DNA from: Jannaschia maritima
GTDB lineage: Bacteria; Pseudomonadota; Alphaproteobacteria; Rhodobacterales; Rhodobacteraceae
DNA length: 64,000 bases
Reading direction: 5' to 3'
NCBI RefSeq assembly: GCF_030973515.1
Contig: NZ_JARGZA010000006.1
Location: forward strand, 1-64,000
Below are positions 44,996-54,797 of this stretch, one piece after another; the stretch's first letter is position 1, and each line of letters begins with the position of its first letter. Position numbers and translations under genes: made by a program. Under the pieces are notes generated by a model that saw nothing but the letters and a program-made list of their open reading frames with translations, ran no database searches and was not told the origin of the DNA.

Positions 44996-46330
44996 ATGTC
45001 CGCCCGCATGGACGATTCCACGAACCAAGGCCGCGCCCTGCCCGTCCCCGCTGGGCGGCTGAACCGCATCGGACGGCTGGGCGGTCTGGGCGCGGGCGTG
45101 GCGGGACGCGCGGCCCTGGGCGGGCTGGCGGAGCTGTCGCGGGGGCGCAAGCCGGTTCTGCGCGACCTGCTGCTGACGCCCGGCAACGTGCGGCGCGTGA
45201 CGGACCAGCTGGCGCAGATGCGCGGTGCGGCGATGAAGCTGGGGCAACTGGTGTCGATGGACACGGGCGACGTCCTGCCGCCCGAACTGGCGGGAATCAT
45301 GGCCCGCCTGCGCGACGACGCCCACACGATGCCGCCCGCGCAGCTCAAGCAGGTGCTGGGCCGCGAATGGCCCCAGGGCTGGCTGGGGCGGTTCCGATCG
45401 TTCGACGTGAACCCGATCGCCGCCGCCTCCATCGGGCAGGTGCACCGCGCGGTGCTGCGCGACGGCCGCGAACTGGCGGTCAAGGTCCAGTACCCCGGCG
45501 TGGCAGGCAGCATCGACAGCGACGTGGCCAACGTGGGCGCCCTGATCCGCATGTCGGGCCTGCTGCCCAAGGGGTTCGACCTGAAACCCTATCTCGCGGA
45601 GGCCGCAGCACAGCTGCACGAGGAGACGGACTACGTCCGCGAAGGCCGCTGGCTGGGCTGGTGGCACGACCGCATGGCCGGCGACGGCCGCTTCGCCGTG
45701 CCCGCCCCCGTGCCCGAATGGACCACGCCGCACGTCCTGGCGATGGACTACGTCGCATCCAAGCCCATCGAGGCGGCGGCGGACGCTCCGCAGGAGGTCC
45801 GCGACCGCATCGTGACCGACCTGATCGAGCTGACCCTGCAGGAGCTGTTCGCGTTCGGCGTGATGCAGACCGACCCCAACTTCGCGAACTATCGCTGGCA
45901 GCCCGACACGGGCCGCATCGTCCTTCTGGACTTCGGCGCCACGCGCGAGATCCCCGCTGCCGTCGCGGATCTGCACCGCCGGATGCTGCGCGCGGGCCTG
46001 GACGGGGATGCGGACGGCTTGCGCGACACGACGCGGGCGATGGGCTTCGTCACCTCCGACACCGATCCCGACCATGCCGAACGCATCGACGCCATGGTGG
46101 CCACCATGTTCGACGACCTGCGCCGCGGGGGCCCGTTCGACATGGCCGCGACCGACCTGCCCGAGCGGATGCGCGACCAGGGGATCGCCCTGGCCGAGGC
46201 CGGCTACGTCCCGCCGCCCCTGCCCGTGGACATCCTGCATCTGCAGCGCAAGTTCGGCGGCATCTTCCTTCTGGGCGCGCGGCTGCGGGCGCGGGTCCCC
46301 GCGGCGGCGATGCTGGGGCGCTTCGTCTGA
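44996..46330 (+). CDS. ABC1/UbiB-family atypical kinase
   Basis: The 444-residue protein has the UbiB KxGQ signature GAAMKLGQLVSMD, the Ala-rich loop AAASIGQVHRAVL, VKVQYPG (catalytic Lys), and LLDFGATREI (metal Asp). The usual DPHPGN site reads DPNFANY. Such proteins support coenzyme Q synthesis or lipid handling by ATPase activity. It is divergent from the ABC transporter by 160 bases. ATG 45008 is an alternative start four codons later. Confidence 0.88.
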   Translation: MSARMDDSTNQGRALPVPAGRLNRIGRLGGLGAGVAGRAALGGLAELSRGRKPVLRDLLLTPGNVRRVTDQLAQMRGAAMKLGQLVSMDTGDVLPPELAGIMARLRDDAHTMPPAQLKQVLGREWPQGWLGRFRSFDVNPIAAASIGQVHRAVLRDGRELAVKVQYPGVAGSIDSDVANVGALIRMSGLLPKGFDLKPYLAEAAAQLHEETDYVREGRWLGWWHDRMAGDGRFAVPAPVPEWTTPHVLAMDYVASKPIEAAADAPQEVRDRIVTDLIELTLQELFAFGVMQTDPNFANYRWQPDTGRIVLLDFGATREIPAAVADLHRRMLRAGLDGDADGLRDTTRAMGFVTSDTDPDHAERIDAMVATMFDDLRRGGPFDMAATDLPERMRDQGIALAEAGYVPPPLPVDILHLQRKFGGIFLLGARLRARVPAAAMLGRFV

Positions 46331-46395
46331 CCCCGGTTCCCCCGGAGGGCGGAACGTGGCAGGACCGCGCGGCACGGATACGGGGGACCTGGACC

Positions 46396-49185
46396 ATGGC
46401 TTTCGGCAAGGGATGCCACCTGCACCTGATCGACGGGTCGGCCTATATCTTCCGCGCGTTCCACGCCCTGCCGCCGCTCGCGCGCAAGTCCGACGGCCTG
46501 CCCGTGGGGGCGGTGCGCGGCTTCTGCGACATGCTGGACCGCTACGTGCAGGGGAACACCGGACCCGATGCCGCGACGCACGTGGCGGTGGTGTTCGACA
46601 AGGGGTCGATCACGTTCCGCAACGAGATCTACGACCGGTACAAGGCCAACCGGTCCGAGATGCCCGAGGATCTGCGCCCCCAGATCCCCCTGACCCGCGA
46701 CGCCAGCCGGGCCTTCAACCTCTACACCATCGAGATGGAGGGGTTCGAGGCCGACGACATCATCGCGGCCCTGTCCTGCCGCGCGCGCGACGCGGGCGGG
46801 CGCGTCACCATCCTGTCGTCCGACAAGGACCTGATGCAGCTGGTCGGCGACGGGGTCGAGATGCTGGACCCGATGAAGAACAAGCGCATCGACGTGGACG
46901 GCGTGCGCGACAAGTTCGGCGTGGATCCGGCACAGGTCGTGGACGTGCAGGCCCTGGCGGGCGACAGCGTGGACAACGTCCCCGGCGCGCCGGGCATCGG
47001 GATCAAGACCGCCGCGCAGCTGATCGACGAGTTCGGATCGCTGGAGGAGCTGCTCGACCGTGCGGACGAGATCAAGCAGCCCAAGCGCCGCCAGACCCTG
47101 ATCGACCACCGCGCGCAGATCGAGCTGTCGAAGCGGCTGGTCCAGCTCGACTGCGACATGGACGTTCCCGTCACGCTGGACGAGCTGGAGCTGCGCGACC
47201 CCGACCCGGACGTGTTGCTGGAGTTCCTGAACGCGATGGAGTTCCGGACCATGACCCGCAAGATCGCGGAGCGTCTGGACGCCGACGTCCCCGCCGTGAT
47301 CGAGGCCGCCGCGGCGGAGGCACCGGCCGCCCCCGAGGCCACCGCGATCGACCGTTCGCTGTACGAGGTCGTGCGCGACGCGGACGCCCTGCGCGCCTGG
47401 ATCGACCGCATCCAGGCCGTGGGCGCCGTCGCGGTGGACACGGAAACGACGTCGCTGGACGAGATGCGGGCCGAACTGGTGGGCGTGTCGCTGTGCACCG
47501 GGCCCGGCATGGCCTGCTACGTGCCGCTGGGCCACAAGTCGGGTGACGACGACCTGTTCGGTGGCGGCGCGCTGGCCGACGGGCAGATGCCCCTGGGCGA
47601 CGCGCTGGCGATCCTGAAGCCGATGCTGGCCGATCCCGCGATCCTGAAGATCGGCCAGAACATGAAGTACGACTTCAAGGTCCTGGCGCGTCACGGCCTG
47701 GACGTGACCCCCATCGACGACACGATGCTGCTGTCCTACGCCCAGCACGCGGGCCTGCACGGGCACGGCATGGACGAGTTGGCGGACCGCTACCTGAACC
47801 ACCGATGCGTGCCCATCAAGGACCTGATCGGCACCGGCAAGGCGAAGGTCACCTTCGACCGCGTCGCCATCGACAAGGCTGCCCCCTATGCCGCGGAGGA
47901 CGCGGAGGTCACCTGGCGGCTGTGGGACCTGCTGAAGCCCCGCCTGCATGTCGAGCGGGTCACCCAGGTCTACGAGACCCTGGAACGCCCCATGGTCCCC
48001 GTCCTCGCGCGGATGGAGATGGCGGGCGTCATGGTCGACCGGGACCACCTGTCGCGCATGTCGGGCGCCTTCGCGCAGACCATGGCCCGGTTGGAGGCCG
48101 ACATCCACGCGCTGGCGGGCAAGCCGTTCAACGTGGGCTCGCCGTCCCAGGTGGGCGAGATCCTATTCGGCGACATGGGCCTGCCCGGCGGCAAGAAGAC
48201 CAAGGCGGGCAAGTGGGCCACCGGCGCCGACGTGCTGGAGGATCTGGCCACCGAGCACGACATCGCGCGGCGCATGCTGGACTGGCGCCAGGTCGCCAAG
48301 CTGAAGAACACCTATACCGACAACCTGCAGGGCCACATCGATCCCGACACGGGCCGGGTCCACACGTCCTATTCCATCGCGGGCGCCAACACGGGGCGGC
48401 TGGCTTCGAGCGATCCCAACCTCCAGAACATCCCCGTCCGCACCGAGGAGGGCCGCCGCATCCGCGAGGCCTTCGTCGCCCCCGAGGGCCGCGTGCTGGT
48501 CAGCCTGGACTACAGCCAGATCGAGCTGCGGCTGCTGACCGAGTTCGCGGACGTCCCGGCCCTGGAGGACGCGTTCCGCAAGGGCGACGACGTCCATGCC
48601 GTCACCGCGTCCGAGATGTTCGGCATCCCCTTGGCCGACATGACGCCCGACGTGCGCCGGTCGGCGAAGGCCATCAACTACGGCATCGTCTATGGCATCA
48701 GCAGCTTCGGGCTGGCCCGCAACCTGCGCATTCCACGCGACGAGGCGGGCGACTTCATCAAGCGATATTTCGAGAAGTTCCCGGGCATCAAGGACTACAT
48801 GGACGCGACCACGAAAGCGGCGAAGAAGGACGGCTACGTCACCACCCTGTTCGGCCGCAAGGTCCACACGCCGGGCGTGTCCTCCAGCGGGCCCGCCGCC
48901 GGATACGCCCGCCGCGCCGCGATCAACGCGCCGATCCAGGGGTCGAACGCGGACATCATCCGCCGCGCCATGGTCCGTATGGAAGCCGCGACCCGGGGCA
49001 TCGACGCGCGGATGCTGCTGCAGGTCCACGACGAGTTGCTGTTCGAGGTGGCCGAGGACGCGGCCGATGCCCTGATCGAGCGGGCGCGGGAGGTCATGGT
49101 CGCCGCCAACCTGCCCGTCCGTCCCCTGTCGGTCCCCATCGTCGTGGACGCGGGCATCGGCAAGACCTGGGCGGAGGCGCATTGA
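46396..49185 (+). CDS. polA: DNA polymerase I
   Basis: The 929-residue enzyme has all three activities: a 5'-3' exonuclease (about 1-290; LIDGSAYIFRAFHALPP, EGFEADDIIAAL, GDSVDNVPGAPGIGIKTA), a 3'-5' proofreading domain with intact AVDTETTSLDEM (about 347) and a polymerase domain with motif A LDYSQIELRL (about 704), motif B RRSAKAINYGIVYG and motif C QVHDELLFEV (about 875). ATG 46396 follows GGGGGA. It removes RNA primers and fills repair gaps. It overlaps the next gene by TTGA. Confidence 0.98.
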   Translation: MAFGKGCHLHLIDGSAYIFRAFHALPPLARKSDGLPVGAVRGFCDMLDRYVQGNTGPDAATHVAVVFDKGSITFRNEIYDRYKANRSEMPEDLRPQIPLTRDASRAFNLYTIEMEGFEADDIIAALSCRARDAGGRVTILSSDKDLMQLVGDGVEMLDPMKNKRIDVDGVRDKFGVDPAQVVDVQALAGDSVDNVPGAPGIGIKTAAQLIDEFGSLEELLDRADEIKQPKRRQTLIDHRAQIELSKRLVQLDCDMDVPVTLDELELRDPDPDVLLEFLNAMEFRTMTRKIAERLDADVPAVIEAAAAEAPAAPEATAIDRSLYEVVRDADALRAWIDRIQAVGAVAVDTETTSLDEMRAELVGVSLCTGPGMACYVPLGHKSGDDDLFGGGALADGQMPLGDALAILKPMLADPAILKIGQNMKYDFKVLARHGLDVTPIDDTMLLSYAQHAGLHGHGMDELADRYLNHRCVPIKDLIGTGKAKVTFDRVAIDKAAPYAAEDAEVTWRLWDLLKPRLHVERVTQVYETLERPMVPVLARMEMAGVMVDRDHLSRMSGAFAQTMARLEADIHALAGKPFNVGSPSQVGEILFGDMGLPGGKKTKAGKWATGADVLEDLATEHDIARRMLDWRQVAKLKNTYTDNLQGHIDPDTGRVHTSYSIAGANTGRLASSDPNLQNIPVRTEEGRRIREAFVAPEGRVLVSLDYSQIELRLLTEFADVPALEDAFRKGDDVHAVTASEMFGIPLADMTPDVRRSAKAINYGIVYGISSFGLARNLRIPRDEAGDFIKRYFEKFPGIKDYMDATTKAAKKDGYVTTLFGRKVHTPGVSSSGPAAGYARRAAINAPIQGSNADIIRRAMVRMEAATRGIDARMLLQVHDELLFEVAEDAADALIERAREVMVAANLPVRPLSVPIVVDAGIGKTWAEAH

Positions 49186-49634
49186 CGGCGTGGGCACATA
49201 ACGCGGTCGTCGTTCTGCGATTGGCCCTTGCGGCGGCGACGTTCGCCGCGACGCAGGCCCTTCTGAACGGGTACTACTTCGACGAGCTGCATCCCGGCTT
49301 CCGCGCTTTCGGATGGTTGACGGCCCTGGCCTGCGGCGGCGCGGTCCTCATGCTGGGCGCGGGCCCGCGGGAGGCGGCCGGGGTGGGCTTCCTGTCGCTC
49401 GGCGGTCTGATCGCCGCGGCGCCCATCCTGCTAATGCCGACCCTCTTCGCCCTCGTGGGCCCACATCTGGCGGACGTCCTGCTGGAATACCCCACCCCCG
49501 GCCTTCGGATCGCCATCATGGTGGGCGGCACCATCGCCCTGGCCCTGGGCCTGGTGCAGATCGGTGCCTTCGCCCTTGTGATGGGGGCGATCCCGCTGAC
49601 CATAGGGTATTTCTTGTGGTATGGGCGGAGGTAA
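49182..49634 (+). CDS. Hypothetical integral membrane protein, 150 aa
   Basis: TTG at 49182 overlaps the polA stop (TTGA) and gives a protein whose first helix (VVVLRLALAAATFAATQAL) starts at once; no upstream ATG is available. Four transmembrane helices are predicted (about 8-26, 42-57, 65-90 and 108-145 in two parts). No family was recognised. Coupling to polA suggests it is expressed with it. Confidence 0.7.
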   Translation: MTAWAHNAVVVLRLALAAATFAATQALLNGYYFDELHPGFRAFGWLTALACGGAVLMLGAGPREAAGVGFLSLGGLIAAAPILLMPTLFALVGPHLADVLLEYPTPGLRIAIMVGGTIALALGLVQIGAFALVMGAIPLTIGYFLWYGRR

Positions 49635-49665
49635 TGGGACGCCAGAACACGAAAGGGTTTGAGAG

Positions 49666-50226
49666 ATGATCGGACGGACGATCGGCGTTATCCTCGTAGC
49701 GCTACTTGGAGCGGGCTGCTCAACGCAGGGTCTACTGCAAGCGACGATGGAGCCTCAGGATCGACAGCGCTTCAACGCACTGCTCGCCGATGAAGACGCG
49801 CTTAGTGCGTTCCTCAGCAATACGACGACCCGGAATTGGGAGCCATCACATGGTACTCAGATAAACTATCTTGCGCCCGATGGAACAGCATACCTTGTAT
49901 ATCCGGGAGCCATGCGGACCAATTTGGGCCGCTGGAGGATCGAAGAGCGAGGAGAGACCGCGAATATCTGTTTCAACTACGGGCCAAACAGCTTCAATCC
50001 GGTGACCGGACGCCGGGGCGGCACCTGGAATTGTTGGTCGGCGGCCTGGGTCCTAGTCTCGGACGAGATCGTGGAGGGTGATCCGCTACGGCTCGTCGCA
50101 CAGGATCAGCGTCCTTACCCGCAACCCTTACCGCGCGAAATCTCCGTCTCTCTTACCGAGGTAACGCAAGCCTTGGGCTATGGTCCATTGCGTGCTCGGA
50201 ACAAGACGTTCGACCCGGACCGTTGA
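49666..50226 (+). CDS. Hypothetical lipoprotein, 186 aa, lower-GC island
   Basis: The lipobox LLGAGC (Cys18) follows a short signal sequence, so this is an envelope lipoprotein. Six tryptophans in the mature part ([44 protein letters not shown]) and a repeated aromatic pattern suggest a beta-sheet fold, and two cysteines in it may form a disulfide. Codon use is AT-richer than neighbours. Family unknown; it may be recently acquired. It ends ten bases before the rluE start. Confidence 0.75.
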   Translation: MIGRTIGVILVALLGAGCSTQGLLQATMEPQDRQRFNALLADEDALSAFLSNTTTRNWEPSHGTQINYLAPDGTAYLVYPGAMRTNLGRWRIEERGETANICFNYGPNSFNPVTGRRGGTWNCWSAAWVLVSDEIVEGDPLRLVAQDQRPYPQPLPREISVSLTEVTQALGYGPLRARNKTFDPDR

Positions 50227-50236
50227 AACATCCTCG

Positions 50237-50767
50237 GTGATCGTCCTTCTCAACAAGCCGATGAACGTCCTGTCCCAGTTCACGCCGGAAGGGCGGTGGG
50301 AGGGGCTCGCGGGGCTGGGGTTGCCGAAGGACGTGTACGCCGCCGGGCGGCTGGACCGGGACAGCGAGGGGCTGCTGGTGCTGACCGACGACGGGCGGTT
50401 GCAGGCGCGGATCACGGAACCGAAGGCCCAGACCCCCAAGACCTACTTCGCCCTGGTCGAAGGGATACCGGACGACGCCGCGTTGCAAGCGCTGCAGGCG
50501 GGCGTGATGCTGAAGGACGGCCCGACCCGGCCCGCAGCGCTGCAACCGGTTGCAACGCCGGACTGGCTGTGGCCCCGCGACCCGCCCGTGCGTGTCCGGA
50601 AGTCCATCGCCGACACGTGGCTGCGCCTGACGATCACCGAAGGCCGCAACCGGCAGGTCCGGCGCATGTGCGCCCATGTCGGCCACCCCGTCCTGCGCCT
50701 GATCCGCTGGTCCGTGGGCGACTGGACGCTGGACGGCCTGCCCCCGGGCGAATGGCGCGAAGCATGA
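50237..50767 (+). CDS. rluE: 23S rRNA pseudouridine-2457 synthase RluE-like
   Basis: A 176-residue RsuA-family pseudouridine synthase starting at GTG 50237, since the frame further upstream lies in the lipoprotein gene. Motifs are [31 protein letters not shown] (catalytic Asp40), KTYFALVEG, and [38 protein letters not shown] is near identical in type to RluE. No S4 domain is present, as in RluE. The stop overlaps the next start (ATGA). Confidence 0.93.
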   Translation: MIVLLNKPMNVLSQFTPEGRWEGLAGLGLPKDVYAAGRLDRDSEGLLVLTDDGRLQARITEPKAQTPKTYFALVEGIPDDAALQALQAGVMLKDGPTRPAALQPVATPDWLWPRDPPVRVRKSIADTWLRLTITEGRNRQVRRMCAHVGHPVLRLIRWSVGDWTLDGLPPGEWREA

Positions 50768-51261
50768 CGGAGGTGCTGAAGGGCCGGGCGGTCGTGACGG
50801 TGCCGTCCCGCGCGGCCCTGCGGGACTGGCTGGCGGCGGTGGAGGAGTTGCTCTGCTGGGGCTGGGTCGATGCGGTCACCCAGAAGGTGGACGACGACCG
50901 GTCGGCCCATCTGATCGCACCCCGCAAGCCGACGTCGGCCTGGTCCGCGCTGAACAAGCGACTGGTGGATCAGGCCCGGGCATCCGGCGCCATGACCCCT
51001 GCGGGCGAGGCCGCGATCGCGGTGGCGCAGGGCAGCGGGACGTGGAGCTTCCTGGACGACGTGGAGGCGGGGATCGTGCCGGACGACCTGGCCGCCGTCC
51101 TGGGGACCTTGAACGCGTGGAACGCCTGGCCCCGGTCCGTCCGGCGGGGCACGCTGGAATGGATCAAGACGGCCCGGACCGCACCCACCCGCGCCAAGCG
51201 CATCGCCGACGTGGCGGACGCCGCGTCCCGCAGCCTGCGCCCATCGCCCTTCCGGCGCTGA
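50764..51261 (+). CDS. YdeI/OmpD-associated family protein
   Basis: The 165-residue protein contains a YdeI-like region, with [19 protein letters not shown] near the start and a YdeI-type C-terminus ([29 protein letters not shown]). Members are linked to peptide resistance in some bacteria, but the mechanism is unknown. It overlaps rluE by ATGA, so they form a pair. Confidence 0.8.
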   Translation: MTEVLKGRAVVTVPSRAALRDWLAAVEELLCWGWVDAVTQKVDDDRSAHLIAPRKPTSAWSALNKRLVDQARASGAMTPAGEAAIAVAQGSGTWSFLDDVEAGIVPDDLAAVLGTLNAWNAWPRSVRRGTLEWIKTARTAPTRAKRIADVADAASRSLRPSPFRR

Positions 51262-51271
51262 CGGGGCCGTC

Positions 51272-51300
51272 TTGATCGCCCCATTAAACGTGTGTATACG
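51272..51300 (+). promoter_or_regulatory. Predicted brnTA promoter
   Basis: TTGATC (51272-51277) and TATACG (51295-51300) are separated by exactly 17 bases. The brnT ATG at 51306 lies only five bases after the -10, so transcription may begin at or next to the start codon and the mRNA may be leaderless. Confidence 0.55.
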
Positions 51301-51305
51301 AACCG

Positions 51306-51587
51306 ATGAAGCTGGAATGGGACGAAGCCAAGCGCAGGGCGACGCTGCGGGAGCGTGGGCTGGACTTCGCGGACTTCGGCTCGGTGGATTGGGACGAAGC
51401 GCAGACCGGGAAGGATACGCGACGGAACTACGACGAGGTCAGGTTCATCACGATCGTCCCACTCGGAGGACGACTGGTAGTCGTATGCTGGACACGGCGC
51501 GAAGACCGCGTGCGGGTTATCAGCATGCGGAAGGCGAACGAACGGGAGCGACGGAAGCATGAACGCAACAGAACCCTATACGGATGA
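51306..51587 (+). CDS. brnT: BrnT family toxin
   Basis: A 93-residue RNase of the RelE-like fold: MKLEWDEAKRRATLRERGLDFADF, GSVDWDEAQTGKDTRRNYDEVRFITI, and RVISMRKANERERRKHER. BrnT slows translation by cleaving RNA until bound by BrnA. The toxin gene comes first, unlike most type II pairs, and its end overlaps brnA by 29 bases. Confidence 0.92.
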   Translation: MKLEWDEAKRRATLRERGLDFADFGSVDWDEAQTGKDTRRNYDEVRFITIVPLGGRLVVVCWTRREDRVRVISMRKANERERRKHERNRTLYG

Positions 51588-51792
51588 GGACGGCGAAGTG
51601 CGTGAACTCGACGACGCGTTCTTCGCCAACGCCGTCCGCGGCCGCCCCCCCCTGCCCCCCGCATCCCGCAAGCGGCGGATGAACCTGATGCTCGACCCTG
51701 ACGTGATCGAAGGGCTGCGGGCGAGGGGCAAAATGTCGGCCCACGTGAACGCCCTGCTGCGGCGTGACCTGGGGCTGGATCCGGCCGACTGA
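51559..51792 (+). CDS. brnA: BrnA antitoxin
   Basis: The 77-residue antitoxin has a disordered acidic N-terminus (EPYTDEDGEVRELDDAFF) and a C-terminal DNA-binding domain (RMNLMLDPDVIEGLRARGK, NALLRRDLGL), which autoregulates the pair. It overlaps brnT by 29 bases. This is the usual order for brnTA. Confidence 0.9.
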   Translation: MNATEPYTDEDGEVRELDDAFFANAVRGRPPLPPASRKRRMNLMLDPDVIEGLRARGKMSAHVNALLRRDLGLDPAD

Positions 51793-51802
51793 CCGATGTC
51801 GC

Positions 51803-52024
51803 TCAGACGGTGACGCGCGCCACGATGCGGCGGGCGACGGGGGCCACCACCAGCACGGCGGGGAACGCGATGGCCCAGCTTCCCAGCCAGGCGGGGATCC
51901 ACAGCCCCGCGAAGCCGTCGATCATCCCCACCGCCCGCCAGGTCGAGAAGCCGGAGACGAGGAACGACATCATTCCCGACAACAGCAGCGAGAACAGGAC
52001 GGGGGCGAAGCGTGCGGGGATCAT
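51803..52024 (-). CDS. DUF2798 family membrane protein
   Basis: A 73-residue protein with two predicted helices: PARFAPVLFSLLLSGMMSFLV and LGSWAIAFPAVLVVAPVARR, the DUF2798 pattern. The start at 52024 (MIPARF) is preferred to the longer frame to 52099. Function is unknown. It is convergent with brnA, with 10 bases between stops. Confidence 0.85.
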   Translation of the reverse strand: MIPARFAPVLFSLLLSGMMSFLVSGFSTWRAVGMIDGFAGLWIPAWLGSWAIAFPAVLVVAPVARRIVARVTV

Positions 52025-52165
52025 GGCGTGGCCTTTCGGATGCTGCGGTGGACCTAGACTTCGCGGCACCGCCGCGCCATCGCCGCGACCGCACGCCACC
52101 CCCTGCGCCAGGGAACAGGTCCCCGCCGCGTCCGTTGAACGCCCGACAATCGCAGGAGCGGACCC

Positions 52166-52483
52166 ATGACAGGTAAGGACGACGACGGACCCAAGAAGGA
52201 CGGCAAGGAGCTGGCCTACGATCCCGACACCCCCCTGGAGGAGCGGGAGGGCGCGACCGCGGCGATGCTGAAGGACGACATCTCGTCGGGGCGCACGGGC
52301 GACAAGCAGGGCTTCCCCGACCCCGGCGCGGCCCCCCTGGGCACGGGCGCGGAGGCTGCCGGAACCCCCAGCTCGCGCGAGCAGATGGCGACCGCCCGCC
52401 GGCAGGAGACGGCGCGTCCCGACGACCGCGTCAGCGACGACGACCGCCGCCCCGTCACGCCCGAAGGGCCCGGCGGCGACTGA
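52166..52483 (+). CDS. Small disordered hydrophilic protein, 105 aa
   Basis: The protein is almost entirely charged or small residues (TGKDDDGPKKDGKELAYDP and RRQETARPDDRVSDD), with no hydrophobic core, so it is likely disordered. I do not recognise a family. ATG 52166 follows AGGAG. It is convergent with folC. Confidence 0.6.
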   Translation: MTGKDDDGPKKDGKELAYDPDTPLEEREGATAAMLKDDISSGRTGDKQGFPDPGAAPLGTGAEAAGTPSSREQMATARRQETARPDDRVSDDDRRPVTPEGPGGD

Positions 52484-52526
52484 TGCGGGGCACGCGCGCC
52501 CCCGAAACGGGGGCGCCGTCCGCCGC

Positions 52527-53786
52527 CTAGCCCATCCGAAGCACGTGGCCTGCCAGATAGAGCGATCCGCAGATCAGGATCCGCGCGCCGGGTGCCCGCG
52601 CGGCGATGTCCCCCACCGCGGCTTCGACGTTCGCCGAAGGGACCGCCGCCAGCCCCGCGCGGTTGGCCGCCTCCGCCGTCTCGTCCGCCGACAGGGTCGC
52701 GGCCTCGCCGGGGATCGACACCGTGCGCACGCCGCTCAGGCGACTGGCCAGCGGCGCGAAGTAGCCTGCCGCGTCCTTCGTGCGCAGCAGCCCCGCCACC
52801 GCGTGCGTGGCGCGCGGGGGCATCGCGGCCAGGGTGTCGGCCACGGCCCGTCCCGCCGCGGGGTTGTGCCCGCCGTCGAGCCACAGCTCGGCCCCGTGGG
52901 CCAGGGCGTTCAGCGGATGACCCGTCAACCTCTGCATGCGCGCGGGCCATTCGGTGCGCGTGACCGCGGCCTCCGCGCCCCCCGCACGGCCCAGGGCGCG
53001 CAGGGCGGCGATGGCGATGCCCGCGTTCCCGATCTGATGCGGCCCCGGAAGGACGGGCAGGGGCAGGTCCATCAGACCGTCGCCGTCCTGGAACACCAGG
53101 CGGTCCCCGTCCCGCCCGACATGCCAGTCCTGTCCGTGGATCCGCAGCGGCGCGCCGACCCGCGCCGCGCGATCCTCGATCACGGCCAGCGCCTCGTCCT
53201 CCTGCGGCCCGACCACGCAGGGCACGCCCCGCTTCAGGATGCCGGCCTTCTCGCCCGCGATGGCCTCCAGCGTGTCGCCCAGGAACGCCTGGTGGTCCAT
53301 CGCGACCGGCGTGATCGCGCACAGGCGGGGCGCGATCACGTTCGTCGCGTCCAGCCGGCCGCCCAGGCCGACCTCCAGCAGGGTCCAGTCCGCGGGCGTC
53401 CGCGCGAAGGCCAGCAGCGCGGCGCAGGTCGTGATCTCGAAATAGGTGATCGGCGCGTCGCCGTTCGCGGCCTCGCACTCGGCCAGGACGTCCGCCAGGG
53501 CGTCCTCCGCGATCAGCGCGCCGCCCAGACGGATCCGTTCGTGGAAGCGCGCCAGATGCGGCGAGGTATAGGCGTGGACCCGTTCGCCCGCCCCTTCCAG
53601 GCCCGCGCGGATCGTCGCCACCGTGCTGCCCTTGCCGTTCGTGCCCGCCACGTGGACCACGGGCGGCAGGTCGCGTTCGGGATGGCCCAGGGCCGCCAGC
53701 AGGCGGTGCATCCGGTCCAGCGACAGGTCGATGACCTTCGGGTGCAGCGCCATCAGACGCTCCAGCACGGCGTCGGAGCGAGCCAT
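52527..53786 (-). CDS. folC: Bifunctional folylpolyglutamate/dihydrofolate synthase
   Basis: The enzyme adds glutamate to dihydropteroate and folates with ATP. The 419 residues show the Mur-ligase P-loop HVAGTNGKGSTVATI near residue 45, TSPHLARFHERIRLGG, GGRLDATNVI, AMDHQAFLG, EKAGILKRG and LDGGHNPAAG. The start is 12 bases from the end of accD, with both read leftwards, as in most alphaproteobacteria. Confidence 0.96.
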   Translation of the reverse strand: MARSDAVLERLMALHPKVIDLSLDRMHRLLAALGHPERDLPPVVHVAGTNGKGSTVATIRAGLEGAGERVHAYTSPHLARFHERIRLGGALIAEDALADVLAECEAANGDAPITYFEITTCAALLAFARTPADWTLLEVGLGGRLDATNVIAPRLCAITPVAMDHQAFLGDTLEAIAGEKAGILKRGVPCVVGPQEDEALAVIEDRAARVGAPLRIHGQDWHVGRDGDRLVFQDGDGLMDLPLPVLPGPHQIGNAGIAIAALRALGRAGGAEAAVTRTEWPARMQRLTGHPLNALAHGAELWLDGGHNPAAGRAVADTLAAMPPRATHAVAGLLRTKDAAGYFAPLASRLSGVRTVSIPGEAATLSADETAEAANRAGLAAVPSANVEAAVGDIAARAPGARILICGSLYLAGHVLRMG

Positions 53787-53797
53787 GGCGCGGGCCG

Positions 53798-54718
53798 TCA
53801 GCCCTGCGGCGCGGGCGCGGCGACCGCGAGCGCGGCGTCGGGCTTGGGCAGGTCGCCGTGGACCACGGGGCCCGCGCCGGTCAGCATCCGCAGGATCGTC
53901 GCGATCTCGGCCTTCTGCTCGGCCCGCGGGGTGACGCGGTCGATCATGCCGTGGTCGCGCAGGTATTCGGCCCGCTGGAACCCTTCGGGCAGCGTTTCCC
54001 GGATCGTCTGCTCGATCACGCGGGGGCCCGCGAAGCAGATCAGCGCGCCGGGCTCCGCGATGTGGACATCACCCAGCATGGCATAGGACGCGGTGACGCC
54101 GCCCGTCGTGGGGTGGGTCAGCACGACGACGTAGGGCACGCCGGCCTCCGCCATCATCTCGACCGCGACGGTGGTGCGGGGCATCTGCATCAGCGAAAGG
54201 ATCCCCTCCTGCATCCGCGCGCCGCCCGCGGCGGTGAAGACGACGAGGGGCTTGCGCCGTTCGACCGCGCGCTCGGCCGCGGCGATCATCGCGTTGCCGA
54301 CCTGCATCCCCATAGACCCGGCCATGAAGCCGAAATCCTGCACGGCCACCAGGGCGGGGGTGCGCAGGATCTCGCCCTCGGCGACGATCATCGCCTCCGC
54401 CTCCGACGTGGCCTTCTGCGCGGCCTTCAGGCGTTCGGGATACCGCTTCTGGTCGCGGAACTGCAGCGGGTCGGCGATGGGCTGGGGGACCGGCACCTCC
54501 GTATAGGCGCCGCCGTCGAACAGGGCCTCCAGCCGCTCGCGGGGTGGGATGTACATGTGGTGGCCGCAATTGGTACAGACGCGCAGGTTGTCCTTCACCT
54601 CGCGGTGAAACAGCATCGTGCCGCACTCGTCGCACTTGGCCCACAGGTTCTCCGGCACCTCGCGACGCGAGAACAGGCTGTTAATCTTCGGCCGGACGTA
54701 GTTGTCGATCCAGTTCAT
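53798..54718 (-). CDS. accD: Acetyl-CoA carboxylase carboxyltransferase beta subunit
   Basis: AccD with AccA transfers carboxyl from biotin to acetyl-CoA, forming malonyl-CoA. The 306-residue protein starts [12 protein letters not shown] at 54718, then has the zinc finger ([25 protein letters not shown]) and the carboxyltransferase core with [19 protein letters not shown] and [17 protein letters not shown] start at 54772 would add a non-conserved extension. Confidence 0.97.
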   Translation of the reverse strand: MNWIDNYVRPKINSLFSRREVPENLWAKCDECGTMLFHREVKDNLRVCTNCGHHMYIPPRERLEALFDGGAYTEVPVPQPIADPLQFRDQKRYPERLKAAQKATSEAEAMIVAEGEILRTPALVAVQDFGFMAGSMGMQVGNAMIAAAERAVERRKPLVVFTAAGGARMQEGILSLMQMPRTTVAVEMMAEAGVPYVVVLTHPTTGGVTASYAMLGDVHIAEPGALICFAGPRVIEQTIRETLPEGFQRAEYLRDHGMIDRVTPRAEQKAEIATILRMLTGAGPVVHGDLPKPDAALAVAAPAPQG

Positions 54719-54797
54719 GCGTGTCCCCCGGGTCTGCGGGATGCAGATATGCGGGGGGCGGAGGGCACGCAACCGCGCCGCCCGCGCGCCATCCGCG

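Noticed and set aside
44758-46395. Long open frame in front of polA
   Set aside because: It continues the polA frame through the UbiB-family gene, but codons there are Arg/Gly/Pro-rich shadow translation; the well-supported UbiB-type gene occupies another frame.
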